Part shown: positions 26,235 to 35,985 of the stretch, one piece after another | Layout: each line of letters opens with the position of its first letter | How positions within the stretch are numbered: position 1 is the first letter of the stretch | Origin: Chlamydia suis | GTDB lineage: Bacteria > Chlamydiota > Chlamydiia > Chlamydiales > Chlamydiaceae | Assembly: GCF_900169085.1 (NCBI RefSeq) | Contig: NZ_LT821323.1 | Span: 1,011,790-1,075,789, forward strand | Length of the DNA stretch: 64,000 bases | Direction of reading: 5' to 3' | Made by a program: the position numbers and the translations under genes | Notes under the pieces: generated by a model | What the model saw: the letters and a program-made list of their open reading frames with translations, nothing else | Databases searched by the model: none | Told to the model about the DNA's origin: nothing

Positions 26235-27938
26235 TTACTTAGAGGATTTACTCTCTAACTTAATAAGGGCTTTTGCAAATAACAGCGCGCCCTTAATGTT
26301 TGAGAATATGTGATCCACTCCAATCAATTCATCGACATGATATCTTCTCAAGTCGTTGAGAGGAGTTTTTTTCACTCCCGCCAATAGCAGTAAAGTTCCT
26401 TGTCTATCACACTCTAAGAAAAACTCTTCTAAAGCATGCATTGCTGACGCATCAATCGTAGGAACTCTTGTCATGCAGAGAATGAATATTTTGGGCGGTT
26501 TTTCGATTTCATTCAATAAGTTTTTCAAACGATCTGCAATTCCGAAGAAAAAAGGACCATTGATTTCATAAATTTCTGTGAAAGGAGGTACTTCATTTTT
26601 GCTAAACAGCAGGTCGTTATGAGGTTGTTCTGATTCATCGAAATACTTTGCTGTAGAGATGACATCGGAAAGGTCGCTCATTTGCTTCATGAACAGAAAG
26701 GCTGCAAGCATCATCCCTACTTGTACAGCAGAGGTGATTGTAGTCATGACTGTGAGAATGAAGACTGTTAGTAAGACTAAAATATCTTTTTTGGGAGCTG
26801 TGAACAGATGGATAAAGTGGTGAATTTCACTCATATTCCAGGCAATTAAAATCAGAACAGCAGCTAGACAGGTTAGAGGGATTTTAATCGTCAAAGGAGC
26901 TAAAAGCAGTAGGATGAAAGAAAGGCAGATTGCGTGGATCATCCCAGCAATGGGAGTACTAGCTCCACTTTTAATGCTTGCTGTGGTTCTGGAAAGGGAG
27001 CCAGTAACAGGCATGCCTGCAAACAAGGAGGTTCCGATATTAGCAATTCCCTGACCAATTAACTGACAATTAGATTGATGTCTCCACCCTGTCATCCCGT
27101 CTGCAACTACAGCAGCTAATAGAGTTTCTATTCCAGAAAGCACAGCAATAGTTAAGGCGTCTGGCATCAATTGTAGCATTTTTGTGATGCTTAGATGGGG
27201 GAATTTAGGACCAGGTAGCGAACTGGGAAGAGTTCCATAACGGCTTCCTATAGTGGGGATATCTATTTTAAGGATCCATACTAAGGTGGATGCGATGATA
27301 ATGGAAATCATAACTCCGGGATAACGCGGCTTGTAGTTTCGAAAGTAGATCATCAAAAGTAGAGTAAATAAGCCGACAGCAAAGGTTTTGCTATCCCAGG
27401 TCCACAGATAATCCCAATAGGCCACCCATTTCCCAATAAAATCTAAAGGAACGCCATCCCCCATTTGCAGGCCTAGAAAATCCCGAATTTGGGAAGAGAA
27501 AATGATCACTGCGATACCAGTTGTCAATCCAGTAACCACGGGATAAGGCATGTATTTAATAAAGGTTCCTAATCCTGCAAGACCAAAGATAATAAGAAAA
27601 ACCCCCGCCATTAAGGTGATAGTAAATAGCCCGTCCTCTCCATACTTAACGCCAATGCAGTAAAGGATAGAAATGAAGGCGCTAGTAGGTCCGGATACCA
27701 ATACACGACTGCCTCCTAGTGCAGAGGAGAGGAAGCCTCCAACAATGGAGGCTAATAACCCCTGCAAGGGAGAGACGCCAATACCTATTGCAATGGCAAT
27801 TGCTAAGGGGAAGGCGAGAATTCCTGCAGTCAGACCTGCAATAAAATCTTTTTTCAACGTATTGAAAGAATACCCTTGTTTTAAGCAGGTAACTAATTTA
27901 GGGATAAGATGTTTGAAGGATAGAGAAACTTTCACCAA
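26235..27938 (-). CDS. SulP-family anion transporter with STAS domain (CT856 type)
   Basis: 567 aa. Residues about 30-420 form the SLC26/SulP membrane core; the family segment AGLTAGILAFPLAIAIAIGIG is near the start, and GSRVLVSGPTSAFISIL matches the conserved helix that holds the anion site. The C-terminal about 120 residues are a STAS domain (EINGPFFFGIADRLKNLL; TRVPTIDASAMHAL). Such transporters carry sulfate, bicarbonate or dicarboxylates, and the substrate here cannot be told. It is transcribed away from the 748-base spacer. Confidence 0.9.
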   Translation of the reverse strand: MVKVSLSFKHLIPKLVTCLKQGYSFNTLKKDFIAGLTAGILAFPLAIAIAIGIGVSPLQGLLASIVGGFLSSALGGSRVLVSGPTSAFISILYCIGVKYGEDGLFTITLMAGVFLIIFGLAGLGTFIKYMPYPVVTGLTTGIAVIIFSSQIRDFLGLQMGDGVPLDFIGKWVAYWDYLWTWDSKTFAVGLFTLLLMIYFRNYKPRYPGVMISIIIASTLVWILKIDIPTIGSRYGTLPSSLPGPKFPHLSITKMLQLMPDALTIAVLSGIETLLAAVVADGMTGWRHQSNCQLIGQGIANIGTSLFAGMPVTGSLSRTTASIKSGASTPIAGMIHAICLSFILLLLAPLTIKIPLTCLAAVLILIAWNMSEIHHFIHLFTAPKKDILVLLTVFILTVMTTITSAVQVGMMLAAFLFMKQMSDLSDVISTAKYFDESEQPHNDLLFSKNEVPPFTEIYEINGPFFFGIADRLKNLLNEIEKPPKIFILCMTRVPTIDASAMHALEEFFLECDRQGTLLLLAGVKKTPLNDLRRYHVDELIGVDHIFSNIKGALLFAKALIKLESKSSK

Positions 27939-28686
27939 GGCCTCTTCTGTGTTCGAAAAAGACGGTTCTTTTCTTATAGTAGAAAGGAAATTTATCCAAC
28001 GAGGAGGGAGAAAATCCTATAGTAAGATGCCCTTTCTGTTTTTTTTGTACCACGAATAGGAACTAAAACGTAATTTTTGTGACATTGTTTTCAGTATTTT
28101 GCATAAACCAATTCGTGATGAGTTTGTCTAGCTCCCGAAAGAAATAAACGTGCGCTGTTTTAGTCTGTATAGAAAGGGGGGAAGACTTTCAAAAGCCTTC
28201 AAACCCTTAAGTCTTACAGCGAAAACAGAGGCGAGAACACTTTTGATGAAAAAGACTTTCTATGCAATAGTTTTGCGGACGAATAGGGCTTGAAGCTCTG
28301 AGTTCATCGGGTTAAAAAAAACATGTTACACTTAAAGAAGAGAGCGCGAGCTTGTTTTAATCCGTTAGTCGTCGTCAGTAGAGATAGTTTCTTTTTTATT
28401 GGGATAGAAGGGTTTTCCCTGTAGTGCTGAAAACTACTTTTATGTAACATGGTCTAGGTCTTTGTAAGCTTGTCTTTTGGATGGGTCTTCTCTGGAAGGT
28501 TATCTTGTGCTAAGAACTTGGAGACGAGCCCAAGATCTGTGTATGGGGTTAGATTTTAACTGTACGTACATCAGCGTGTATACGCAAAGTCTTGTGGTTT
28601 CTCGTAATTGTTTTTGCCCAGGCTTCTGAGGGCTCTTGGTTTTTTGGGAATAAAGCCCTCGGAGCAATGTGCTTGTCGAGGTCTTT
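27939..28686. other. 748-base gene-free spacer with RNA-like inverted repeats
   Basis: This is the largest non-coding stretch of the window, between the divergent SulP and NhaD genes. No family-like protein frame is seen. Several self-complementary segments occur on the plus strand: AAGACTT/AAGTCTT around 28183-28225, GGGTCTTCTC with GAGACGAGCCC around 28480-28532, the palindrome GCGTGTATACGC near 28573, and GAGGGCT/AGCCCTC at 28628-28660 just before the nhaD ribosome site. It may hold a structured leader or small RNA; tmRNA or RNase P hallmarks were not found. Confidence 0.4.
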
Positions 28687-29952
28687 ATGTTGAAGTTTCA
28701 GTTGTGTGCGTTATTCCTGTTTGGGTATCTCGCGATTGTTTTCGAACACATCGTTCGGGTAAATAAATCTGCTGTGTCTCTCGCTATGGGAGGGCTAATG
28801 TGGTTGGTGTGTTTCTCTCATATGCCCCATATCAACCATGTTATGATGGTCGAAGAAATTGCTGATATGGCGCAAGTCATCTTCTTTTTATTTGCAGCGA
28901 TGGCAATTGTAGAGCTTATCGATGCTCATAAAGGGTTCTCCATTGTTGTGCGGTGTTGTAATGTGGAATCTAGAAGTGTTTTACTTTGGGTGCTGCTTAC
29001 TCTTTCCTTTTTCTTATCAGCAGCATTAGATAACCTCACATCTATTATCATCATCGTTTCTATTTTGAAACGTCTTGTTAAATCTCGAGAAGATCGCTTG
29101 TTACTTGGAGCGCTGTGTGTGATTGGGGTGAATGCCGGAGGGGCTTGGACACCTTTAGGAGATGTCACAACGACTATGCTTTGGATTAATGATAAAATTT
29201 CAACGGCAGGGATTATCACTTCGCTATTTCTTCCTAGTGTAGTTTGTGTAGTGATTGCAGGAGTCTGCGGGCAATTGCTGTTGAAAAAACGCCGATGTTC
29301 AGGATTAGCAGAAGATCTTGATAAAGAGCCAGCCCTCCCTAAGAGTAACCTGATAGCTTGTGTTGGGTTTGGTTCTTTACTTATGGTGCCTATGTGGAAA
29401 GCCGTATGGGGGGTCCCGCCTTTTATGGGAGCTTTGCTGGGGCTGGGTCTAGTTTGGCTTGTTAGTGACTGGATTCATTCTCCTCATGGTGAGGGACGGA
29501 ATCATTTGCGTATGCCCCATATTTTAACTCGTATTGATATTGCCTCCGTTACATTTTTCATTGGAATTTTATTAGCTGTTAGTGCGCTGACTTATTCACA
29601 TGTGCTGCATGATTTATCCGTGAGTATGGATGCGATATTTTCTCGCAATACTCTTGCTATTTTGCTTGGCTTGGTTTCAAGTGTGTTGGATAACGTACCT
29701 CTTGTGGCCGCTACAATCGGGATGTACGATCTTCCGATGAATGATCCTCTTTGGAAACTCATCGCTTACGCCGCAGGAACAGGAGGAAGTATTCTCATTA
29801 TCGGATCTGCAGCAGGTGTTGCCTATATGGGGATGGAAAAGGTCAGCTTTGGTTGGTATGTAAAACATGCTTCTTGGATTGCCTTAGCTAGTTATTTTGG
29901 GGGGTTAGCCGTGTATTTTCTCATGGAGAATTGTATAAGTTTATTCGCATGA
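28687..29952 (+). CDS. nhaD: NhaD-type Na+/H+ antiporter (CT857 type)
   Basis: 421 aa with about eleven membrane segments. It belongs to the ion transporter superfamily that includes NhaD: EEIADMAQVIFFLFAAMAIV near the N-terminus, LSAALDNLTSIIII and GVNAGGAWTPLGDVTTTMLW in the first half, and the repeat-related SSVLDNVPLVAATIG and AAGTGGSILIIGSAAGVA in the second. The paired Asp-Asn helices are the expected ion sites. The ATG at 28687 has GAGG 5 nt upstream, whereas the in-frame GTG at 28669 has none. It exports Na+ across the inner membrane, useful given the Na+-linked energetics of chlamydiae. Confidence 0.85.
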   Translation: MLKFQLCALFLFGYLAIVFEHIVRVNKSAVSLAMGGLMWLVCFSHMPHINHVMMVEEIADMAQVIFFLFAAMAIVELIDAHKGFSIVVRCCNVESRSVLLWVLLTLSFFLSAALDNLTSIIIIVSILKRLVKSREDRLLLGALCVIGVNAGGAWTPLGDVTTTMLWINDKISTAGIITSLFLPSVVCVVIAGVCGQLLLKKRRCSGLAEDLDKEPALPKSNLIACVGFGSLLMVPMWKAVWGVPPFMGALLGLGLVWLVSDWIHSPHGEGRNHLRMPHILTRIDIASVTFFIGILLAVSALTYSHVLHDLSVSMDAIFSRNTLAILLGLVSSVLDNVPLVAATIGMYDLPMNDPLWKLIAYAAGTGGSILIIGSAAGVAYMGMEKVSFGWYVKHASWIALASYFGGLAVYFLMENCISLFA

Positions 29953-30042
29953 CTTCTTTTCAAAGGTGTATATAAATTTTTTTAAAAAACCTTTAAATAA
30001 AGAAGCTCTCCACCTATCATAGGACCCTTTTTGAATGGAAAA

Positions 30043-31872
30043 ATGGGTTTTTGGAGAATATCAATTATGAAAATGAATAGGATTTTGCTACTACTGCTGA
30101 CCTTTTCTTCTGCCATACATTCGCCCATACAAGGGGAAAGTTTGGTGTGTAAGAATGCTTTACGAGATTTGAGCTTTTTAGAGCATCTATTGCAAGTTAA
30201 ATATGCACCTAAAACTTGGAAAGAACAGTATTTAGGTTGGGATCTGGCTCAGAGTTCCATTTTTGCAGAGCAGAAGCTGAAGTCAGTAGAGAATCCTTCA
30301 ACAAGCTTTTGTCAGCAAGTTATTGCAGATTTTATTGGTGCATTGAGCGATTTTCATGCGGGAGTTACTTTTTTTGCAGTAGAAAATGCGTATCTTCCTT
30401 ATTCGGTACAAAAAAGTAGCGACGGGCGCTTCTATTTTGTAGATGTTATGACTTTTTCTACCGATATCCGAGTCGGAGACGAGTTGCTTGAAGTGGATGG
30501 GAAGCCTGTTGAGGAAGTTCTCGCTACTTTGTATGGGGCCAATCATAAAGGGACTAGTGCTGAAGAATCTGCGGCTTTAAGAACCTTGTTTTCTCGGATG
30601 GCTTCTTTAGGACATAAAGTTCCTTCCGGACGTGTTACCCTAAAAATTCGCCGTCCTTCCGGGTCTGTAAAAGAAGTCCGAGCGAAATGGCGCTACACTC
30701 CAGAAGGCGTGGGGGATTTAGCTACAATCGCTCCCTCTATCAAGACTCCTCAGCTACAAAGATCGGTTAGAGGGTTATTCCCTAAAAAAGAGGATCAGTC
30801 TCATCGGTCGAGTACTTTGTTTTATTCTCCAATGGTTCCGCATTTCTGGGCAGAGTTGCGTAACCATTACGCAACGAGCGGCTTAAAAAGCGGGTACAAT
30901 ATTGGGGATTCCGATGGATTTCTTCCGGTCATGGGGCCTGTTATCTGGGAGTCGGAGGGCCTCTTCCACGCTTATATTTTCCCTGTGGTTGATGAAAATG
31001 GGAGGAGCCATAACGTAGGATTTCTCCGAATTCCTACATATGGCTGGCAAGAAATGGACGATTTCAATCCTGAAGGACCGCTTCCCTGGGAAGAGTTTGC
31101 TAAGATCATTTCGTTATTTTCTGCAAAAACAGAGGCTTTAATCATTGACCAAACGAATAATCCTGGGGGCAGCGTCCTGTATTTATACGGATTGCTTTCT
31201 ATGTTGACAGATCGACCTTTGGATCTTCCTAAACATAGAATGATTCTGACTCAGGATGAAGTGGTTGATGCATTAGATTGGTTGAAGTTGTTAGAAAATG
31301 TGGATACAAACGTAGAGGCTCGTCTTGTTTTGGGAGACGATATGGAAGGGTATACGATTGATCTGCAGGCTGCCGAGTATTTGAAAAGCTTCGCTAATCA
31401 GGTGTTGACTTGCTGGAAAAATGGAGATATCGAATTATCCACGCCAATTCCTCTCTTTGGCTTTGAGAAAATTCATCCCCATCCGAGCGTCCAGTATACG
31501 AAACCTATTTGTGTTTTAATTAATGAGCAAGATTTTTCTTGTGCCGATTTCTTCCCTGCTGTTTTGAAAGATAATGACAGAGCTCTTATTGTTGGAACGC
31601 GAACGGCTGGGGCTGGAGGATTTGTTTTCAATGTACAGTTCCCTAACAGAACAGGAATTAAAAGTTGTTCTTTGACAGGGTCTTTAGCGGTTAGAGAACA
31701 AGGTGCCTTGATTGAAAATCTTGGGGTTGAACCTCATATTGAGATACCCTTTACATCTAATGATATTCGTTATCGAGGTTATTCTGAGTATCTTGAAAAA
31801 GTAAAAAAATTAGTTTGTCAGCTAATCAATAACGATAGTGTAATCATGCTTTCCGAGGACGGAAGTTTTTAA
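30043..31872 (+). CDS. cpa: Chlamydial protease-like activity factor CPAF
   Basis: 609 aa from the ATG at 30043. This numbering puts the known catalytic residues of C. trachomatis CPAF at H105 (SDFHAG), S499 (DFSCADFF) and E558 (LIENLG), all present. CPAF is a secreted serine protease that self-cleaves and acts on chlamydial and host proteins late in infection or after lysis. It has a Sec signal (MNRILLLLLTFSSAIHSPIQG, residues 11-31), a PDZ-like segment (about 120-200, VGDELLEVDGKPVEEVL), and an S41 tail-specific-protease-type core. A second ATG (MKMNR, 30067) also starts a valid signal peptide. It follows nhaD on the same strand and is followed by a hairpin. Confidence 0.96.
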   Translation: MGFWRISIMKMNRILLLLLTFSSAIHSPIQGESLVCKNALRDLSFLEHLLQVKYAPKTWKEQYLGWDLAQSSIFAEQKLKSVENPSTSFCQQVIADFIGALSDFHAGVTFFAVENAYLPYSVQKSSDGRFYFVDVMTFSTDIRVGDELLEVDGKPVEEVLATLYGANHKGTSAEESAALRTLFSRMASLGHKVPSGRVTLKIRRPSGSVKEVRAKWRYTPEGVGDLATIAPSIKTPQLQRSVRGLFPKKEDQSHRSSTLFYSPMVPHFWAELRNHYATSGLKSGYNIGDSDGFLPVMGPVIWESEGLFHAYIFPVVDENGRSHNVGFLRIPTYGWQEMDDFNPEGPLPWEEFAKIISLFSAKTEALIIDQTNNPGGSVLYLYGLLSMLTDRPLDLPKHRMILTQDEVVDALDWLKLLENVDTNVEARLVLGDDMEGYTIDLQAAEYLKSFANQVLTCWKNGDIELSTPIPLFGFEKIHPHPSVQYTKPICVLINEQDFSCADFFPAVLKDNDRALIVGTRTAGAGGFVFNVQFPNRTGIKSCSLTGSLAVREQGALIENLGVEPHIEIPFTSNDIRYRGYSEYLEKVKKLVCQLINNDSVIMLSEDGSF

Positions 31873-31898
31873 CGATTGTCTTCATCCATGATTAAGGT

Positions 31899-31933
31899 AA
31901 GGGTTTTTCGATTTTTAGTATCGAAAAGCCCTT
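31899..31933 (+). terminator. Hairpin terminator after the CPAF gene
   Basis: A 13-bp stem AAGGGTTTTTCGA/TCGAAAAGCCCTT (one G-U pair) encloses a 9-nt loop; the DNA after it is T-rich but without a long T-run. It lies between CPAF and ispH. Confidence 0.6.
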
Positions 31934-31972
31934 ATTGTGTTTAAATATTTTGGCGGCGGGAGGAGATGATGC

Positions 31973-32899
31973 ATGCGTAAGGTTATCGTGTGTTCGCCTA
32001 GGGGGTTTTGTGCGGGAGTGATTCGCGCGATACAAACCGTAGAAAAGGCTTTAGAGAAGTGGGGGGGGCCTATTTATGTTAAGCATGAGATTGTGCATAA
32101 TCGTCATGTTGTAGATAAATTACGGGCTAAGGGAGCGATCTTTGTTGAAGATTTGCAAGAAATTCCTAGGAATAGTCGAGTAATTTATTCAGCACATGGG
32201 GTTCCCCCTTCTATAAGACAAGAAGTTAAAGAGCGAGGGCTGATTGCTATTGATGCCACATGCGGGCTTGTGACAAGAATTCATTCCGCAGTCAAGATGT
32301 ATGCTAAGAAGGGATACCATATTATTCTTATAGGGAAAAGAAAACATGTTGAGGTGATCGGGATATGTGGAGAAGCCCCCGATAACATTACCGTTGTGGA
32401 AAATCTTGCTGAAGTAGAATCCTTGCTTTTTAGTGTGCAGGATCCTCTGTTCTATGTGATGCAGACGACGTTAAGCATGGATGATGCCGCGGATATCGTC
32501 GCTGCTTTAAAAACTCGTTATCCTCAAATCATTACTCTCCCAAGCTCTTCTATCTGTTATGCTACGCAGAACCGTCAGGGGGCATTACGCAACATTCTTC
32601 CGAAGGTAGAGTTTGTATATGTAATAGGAGATCCTCAAAGCTCTAATTCCAACCGCTTGAGAGAAGTGGCTGCGAGGCGAGGTGTTGTAGCTAGACTTAT
32701 CAATAGTCCTGAGGAAATTTCCGAGGAAATTTTGCACTATTCTGGAAATATTGGCGTAACTGCCGGGGCTTCGACTCCTGAAGATGTTGTTCAGGCCTGT
32801 CTAACAAAACTGCAGGAATGGATTCCTAATTTGGAAATTGAAACGGATCTTTTCGTAGAAGAAGATATGGTGTTTCAGCTGCCTAAAGAACTACAATAA
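31973..32899 (+). CDS. ispH: 4-hydroxy-3-methylbut-2-enyl diphosphate reductase IspH (LytB)
   Basis: 308 aa. It is the last enzyme of the MEP isoprenoid pathway, a [4Fe-4S] protein. The three cluster cysteines lie in SPRGFCAGV (C13), DATCGLV (about C96) and the SSSICYATQNRQ segment (about C194); the active-site TQNRQ loop is intact. A tract of eight G (32061-32068) codes for the Gly-Gly-Pro of the KWGGPIYVKHE segment. The ribosome site GGGAGGAG lies upstream. The gene stands alone between two hairpins. Confidence 0.97.
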   Translation: MRKVIVCSPRGFCAGVIRAIQTVEKALEKWGGPIYVKHEIVHNRHVVDKLRAKGAIFVEDLQEIPRNSRVIYSAHGVPPSIRQEVKERGLIAIDATCGLVTRIHSAVKMYAKKGYHIILIGKRKHVEVIGICGEAPDNITVVENLAEVESLLFSVQDPLFYVMQTTLSMDDAADIVAALKTRYPQIITLPSSSICYATQNRQGALRNILPKVEFVYVIGDPQSSNSNRLREVAARRGVVARLINSPEEISEEILHYSGNIGVTAGASTPEDVVQACLTKLQEWIPNLEIETDLFVEEDMVFQLPKELQ

Positions 32900-32904
32900 A
32901 GAAA

Positions 32905-32929
32905 ATCCGATGAGAAATTCTCATCGGAT
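32905..32929. terminator. Bidirectional hairpin between ispH and the CopD2 gene
   Basis: A perfect 10-bp stem ATCCGATGAG/CTCATCGGAT with a 5-nt loop lies in a 38-base gap between two convergent genes. It has no long T-run on either side. Confidence 0.6.
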
Positions 32930-32937
32930 GAATGCCA

Positions 32938-34428
32938 TTATTGATACAGGCTACGGACGGCATCGTGCTGTGTTTGTAAGATTTGTAGTAGAAAGTTGTC
33001 CATGTTTCTCCAGTGATCTTTAAGCTCTTCTATCGATCGGAGCATTTCATCGTGCTCTAGGCGAAATAGCTCTTTGTAGCTTTCTGCTATCGTTCGGACA
33101 GCATTGGCACGAAGATCATAGACTGTTGAAGAAACTTTTGCTAACTCGGATAGAGAGGTGCAGATTTTTCCCATTCCTTCAAAAAACGTTTTTGAGGAGG
33201 CTCGCTGCCATCCTCCTGTTGCCTTGCGAATGACATTCAGTAGGCCTTCTCCTCCAACCTCCCCGATCAAGGGTGAAACAGCTCCGAAAATACCTAAGGT
33301 AGCCGTAGCGATACCGAGCCATTTCGTAATTTGAGCTTGTCTAGCAAAGGAGTTGGCAATATTCTTGGCTTCTCGCATGAAATGCTCTCGAGTGGTGCGG
33401 CGCTCTAAAAGATCTTGTTCGCGACTATTGAGCATGAGTTTCATAATCTCTGCGCAGATACGTAAAATATCCAAATGGTTAAGGCGTATGCGAAGCAATT
33501 GACTGAGTTGGGCTTCAGAAAGAGCAAACTCACGCACTTCTTGGGGTAGATATTCAGGATGGGGGGTGTGATGGCGTTGTTTTTTAGTAGGAACGTCTAG
33601 AGTTACCGCGAAAGGTTCCTTTTCTTCATGTTGATCCGGGTGGTCGTGATCACGGTTGCGTTCGCGATCGCCTTCTTGAGGCTGATCGTCTTGATCTTGC
33701 GATCGCCCTTCCTTAATCGAAGCTTCTGTTTGAGCCTTTGTTTCAAATAGAGCCATGGGGCTCATAAGTGTTCGGAATGGCAAGCTGTCTTTTCGAGATG
33801 AAGGAGAAGCATCGGAAGATTGAGAAGATGATGTTGTAAGCGCTTTTTCTGAGAGATGGCTCTCCTTTTTGTTGAAGACGGTAATGAAAAGTCGAGTGGG
33901 GGGAGGAGAGCTCAGAGAAGAGGATGCGTGAGGTTGTGTGAAATTGGGACCAGGGAGCAAAGCTGTAAGAGTTGTGGTATTCTTCGAAGTGTTTTGCAGA
34001 GAAGTTGTGCATACATGTTTCAAAGAAAGAGGTTTTGAAGAAGCTTGAGAAAAGATTTTTTCGGGTAGTGGGACGAGGTCCTGAGAATTCTGAGGTGTTG
34101 ATTGGGGTGAAGAGGGGGCTTCCTTTGTTATAGAGCTTGCTGTTGAGGAAGACAAAAAACCTCGTTGGGGCGTTGAGGCATGCTTGGTGAATAGAGATTC
34201 GCTCGGTGAAGAGTAACTTTTCATTGTGGTACAAAGAGCATTCTCTACATTTGTAATAATCGATAAGCAAAGATCAGAGCAAGCGCGCAATAATGCTTCC
34301 TGTTGGGTGTCTAAAGTCTGTATATCGCAGGAAATGGCTGAGGTCGTTTCACAAGCGGTCTCTTGCTGCTCTCCAGGTACTGGGGAGAGGGGTGAAAGCT
34401 GGGTTTCTTGAGTTACAGATATCGTCAT
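32938..34428 (-). CDS. copD2: Type III translocator CopD2 (CT860 type)
   Basis: 496 aa. By position and layout it is the minor hydrophobic translocator of the second chlamydial translocon set. The N-terminal about 240 residues are Ser/Thr/Pro/Gln-rich and disordered. A charged segment rich in Arg, Asp, His and Glu (about 245-275, QDDQPQEGDRERNRDHDHPD) follows, then a helical part and a single hydrophobic hairpin (about 370-395, WLGIATATLGIFGAVSPLIG), then a C-terminal coiled coil. It is the last gene of the operon CT863-Scc3-CopB2-CopD2. It should insert in host membrane with CopB2, with the TPR protein as chaperone. Confidence 0.8.
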   Translation of the reverse strand: MTISVTQETQLSPLSPVPGEQQETACETTSAISCDIQTLDTQQEALLRACSDLCLSIITNVENALCTTMKSYSSPSESLFTKHASTPQRGFLSSSTASSITKEAPSSPQSTPQNSQDLVPLPEKIFSQASSKPLSLKHVCTTSLQNTSKNTTTLTALLPGPNFTQPHASSSLSSPPPTRLFITVFNKKESHLSEKALTTSSSQSSDASPSSRKDSLPFRTLMSPMALFETKAQTEASIKEGRSQDQDDQPQEGDRERNRDHDHPDQHEEKEPFAVTLDVPTKKQRHHTPHPEYLPQEVREFALSEAQLSQLLRIRLNHLDILRICAEIMKLMLNSREQDLLERRTTREHFMREAKNIANSFARQAQITKWLGIATATLGIFGAVSPLIGEVGGEGLLNVIRKATGGWQRASSKTFFEGMGKICTSLSELAKVSSTVYDLRANAVRTIAESYKELFRLEHDEMLRSIEELKDHWRNMDNFLLQILQTQHDAVRSLYQ

Positions 34429-34440
34429 AGGTTCGAATCG

Positions 34441-35964
34441 TTATCGTAAAGCTTCTACAAATGTTTGGTCGATTTCTCTTTGTAATTGTAGAGTTTCTGA
34501 GAGTTGTTCAAAAGAGGTTTGCAAGGAATCGAGGAGTTGTTCTGCTCGTAATAAATATTCATCTCGCTCCCAATTGATACATTCGATATGGGAGTCAATT
34601 TGGGTGCAGCGTGCACGCAGTTTTTGACTGCTTGCCTGTAAGGAAAGGGCGATGCCCTGTGTGAGTCCCAGCATTCCCGATAATGCAGGAGAGATGGATT
34701 TTACCACCCCTTCTAAAAGAGGGCTCATTCCAAGTTTAGCAACGTAAAGAGAGGAGAGGGAGAGCATGCAGCTAAAAAGAGTTAAGGCTAGTTTCACATA
34801 ACCAAGGTAACGCATCTTTTTTTCCAGATCATTGCCGGGAAGATGTTTAGCGATAGCTCGCCATCCGTCAAAAGCTTCTAAAAGGGAGATGACGATCATG
34901 ATGAGGGCTGCAAAGAGCGCGCACCAAGAAAGGATACCACCTCCCATAGCTATGATGGTTACTGCTACTCCCATCTCCATCCAGGGAACAATAGTGGCTA
35001 CGATGCTAGCTAAAGAATCCCAGAATCTCGTGGTTTTTGCTTTAGCAACTAGTTTCTGCACTTGTTCAATACGTTGTTGGTGCAGCATCGTTAGCTCGTT
35101 TTGAGTGGTTTCTAAATTTTCTTTGTAAGAGGAATATGCAGAAAAATCCGAGAGGATGCCTTGCTTAGTCAGAAGATAGCTCAAAGAGAAAATGCCTATA
35201 GTAGGGGGAGTAATGAGGGGAACTACCGCTGTTGCTCGCGCTTTTCTTTTTTGTATGGTCAGGGCTTTTTGCTGTGGATGAGGATTTTCTTTTGAAGAAT
35301 GATCAGAAGAGTCCTGGTGTTCGCTAAATGTTTTCGAAAGAGGGGGTGGCGTGCGAAGCGGGGATTCTTGCTGCTTTTGTGCCTCAACAAACGCTTTCTT
35401 TTCTGAAATGAAGCTATCTTTTAGAGCTTTTGTTTCAGAAGACGGTGATGAAGCTTCTTCTCTGGAAGCTGGGCAGAACTCTTTGGAAAGGGGGAGCTCC
35501 GGGTGCTTCTGGGGATGAGGAGTTTGAAGGGGTGTTTCTGGGGGAGTAAATTGTTGCGAGACCCTCATCTCGACTTGCTTTGGATGAGCGAAAGTCTGTG
35601 CCTGAGGGTGTGTTTTCGCGGGCAGCTCGCGAAGAGAAGATTTAGCATGCCCTTGGGAAAAAAGACTCCAAGGAGAAGAGGTTGTAGTACGTATGGTTGA
35701 GGAAAACTGGGAAAGGGGAGAACTTCCAAAGAGCATTACGCGTTCTTTAGGGGTGGCTAGTTGTAACTTAGCACGAAAAACAGGAGAACGTTGGGATTGA
35801 GAGGGATTTTTAGCAAACAAACTTCGTACACAGGAAGGCATAGTTTCCGAAGATAAGGAGCACGAAAAAGGAAATTTTTCTGCAGGGGAAACTGGAGTGG
35901 GATCTGGTAAATCTGGTTTTTGAGAAAGAGAAATGTCTATTGATTGAGCAAGCCAGGACGACAT
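34441..35964 (-). CDS. copB2: Type III translocator CopB2 (CT861 type)
   Basis: 507 aa. It is the major hydrophobic translocator of the second set. The N-terminal about 230 residues are Ser/Pro/Gln-rich. Hydrophobic segments lie at about 245-265 (VPLITPPTIGIFSLSYLL) and 328-370 (a long two-helix hydrophobic hairpin), which fits a YopB-like translocator. Coiled-coil stretches lie at about 275-310 and near the C-terminus. It starts 21 bases after the chaperone gene and ends 12 before copD2, so all are co-transcribed. The sequence of its N-terminal half is likely fast-evolving. Confidence 0.8.
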   Translation of the reverse strand: MSSWLAQSIDISLSQKPDLPDPTPVSPAEKFPFSCSLSSETMPSCVRSLFAKNPSQSQRSPVFRAKLQLATPKERVMLFGSSPLSQFSSTIRTTTSSPWSLFSQGHAKSSLRELPAKTHPQAQTFAHPKQVEMRVSQQFTPPETPLQTPHPQKHPELPLSKEFCPASREEASSPSSETKALKDSFISEKKAFVEAQKQQESPLRTPPPLSKTFSEHQDSSDHSSKENPHPQQKALTIQKRKARATAVVPLITPPTIGIFSLSYLLTKQGILSDFSAYSSYKENLETTQNELTMLHQQRIEQVQKLVAKAKTTRFWDSLASIVATIVPWMEMGVAVTIIAMGGGILSWCALFAALIMIVISLLEAFDGWRAIAKHLPGNDLEKKMRYLGYVKLALTLFSCMLSLSSLYVAKLGMSPLLEGVVKSISPALSGMLGLTQGIALSLQASSQKLRARCTQIDSHIECINWERDEYLLRAEQLLDSLQTSFEQLSETLQLQREIDQTFVEALR

Positions 35965-35985
35965 AATGACTAGAGTCTTTTGTGG

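Noticed and set aside
27939..28686. RNase P RNA or tmRNA gene in the large spacer
   Set aside because: The conserved GAGGAAAGTC-type and tRNA-like end motifs are not present on either strand as far as I can read.
33743..34270. 175-codon frame antisense-shifted inside the CopD2 gene
   Set aside because: It lies wholly in a low-complexity part of a well-supported gene, with no start signal or recognisable composition.
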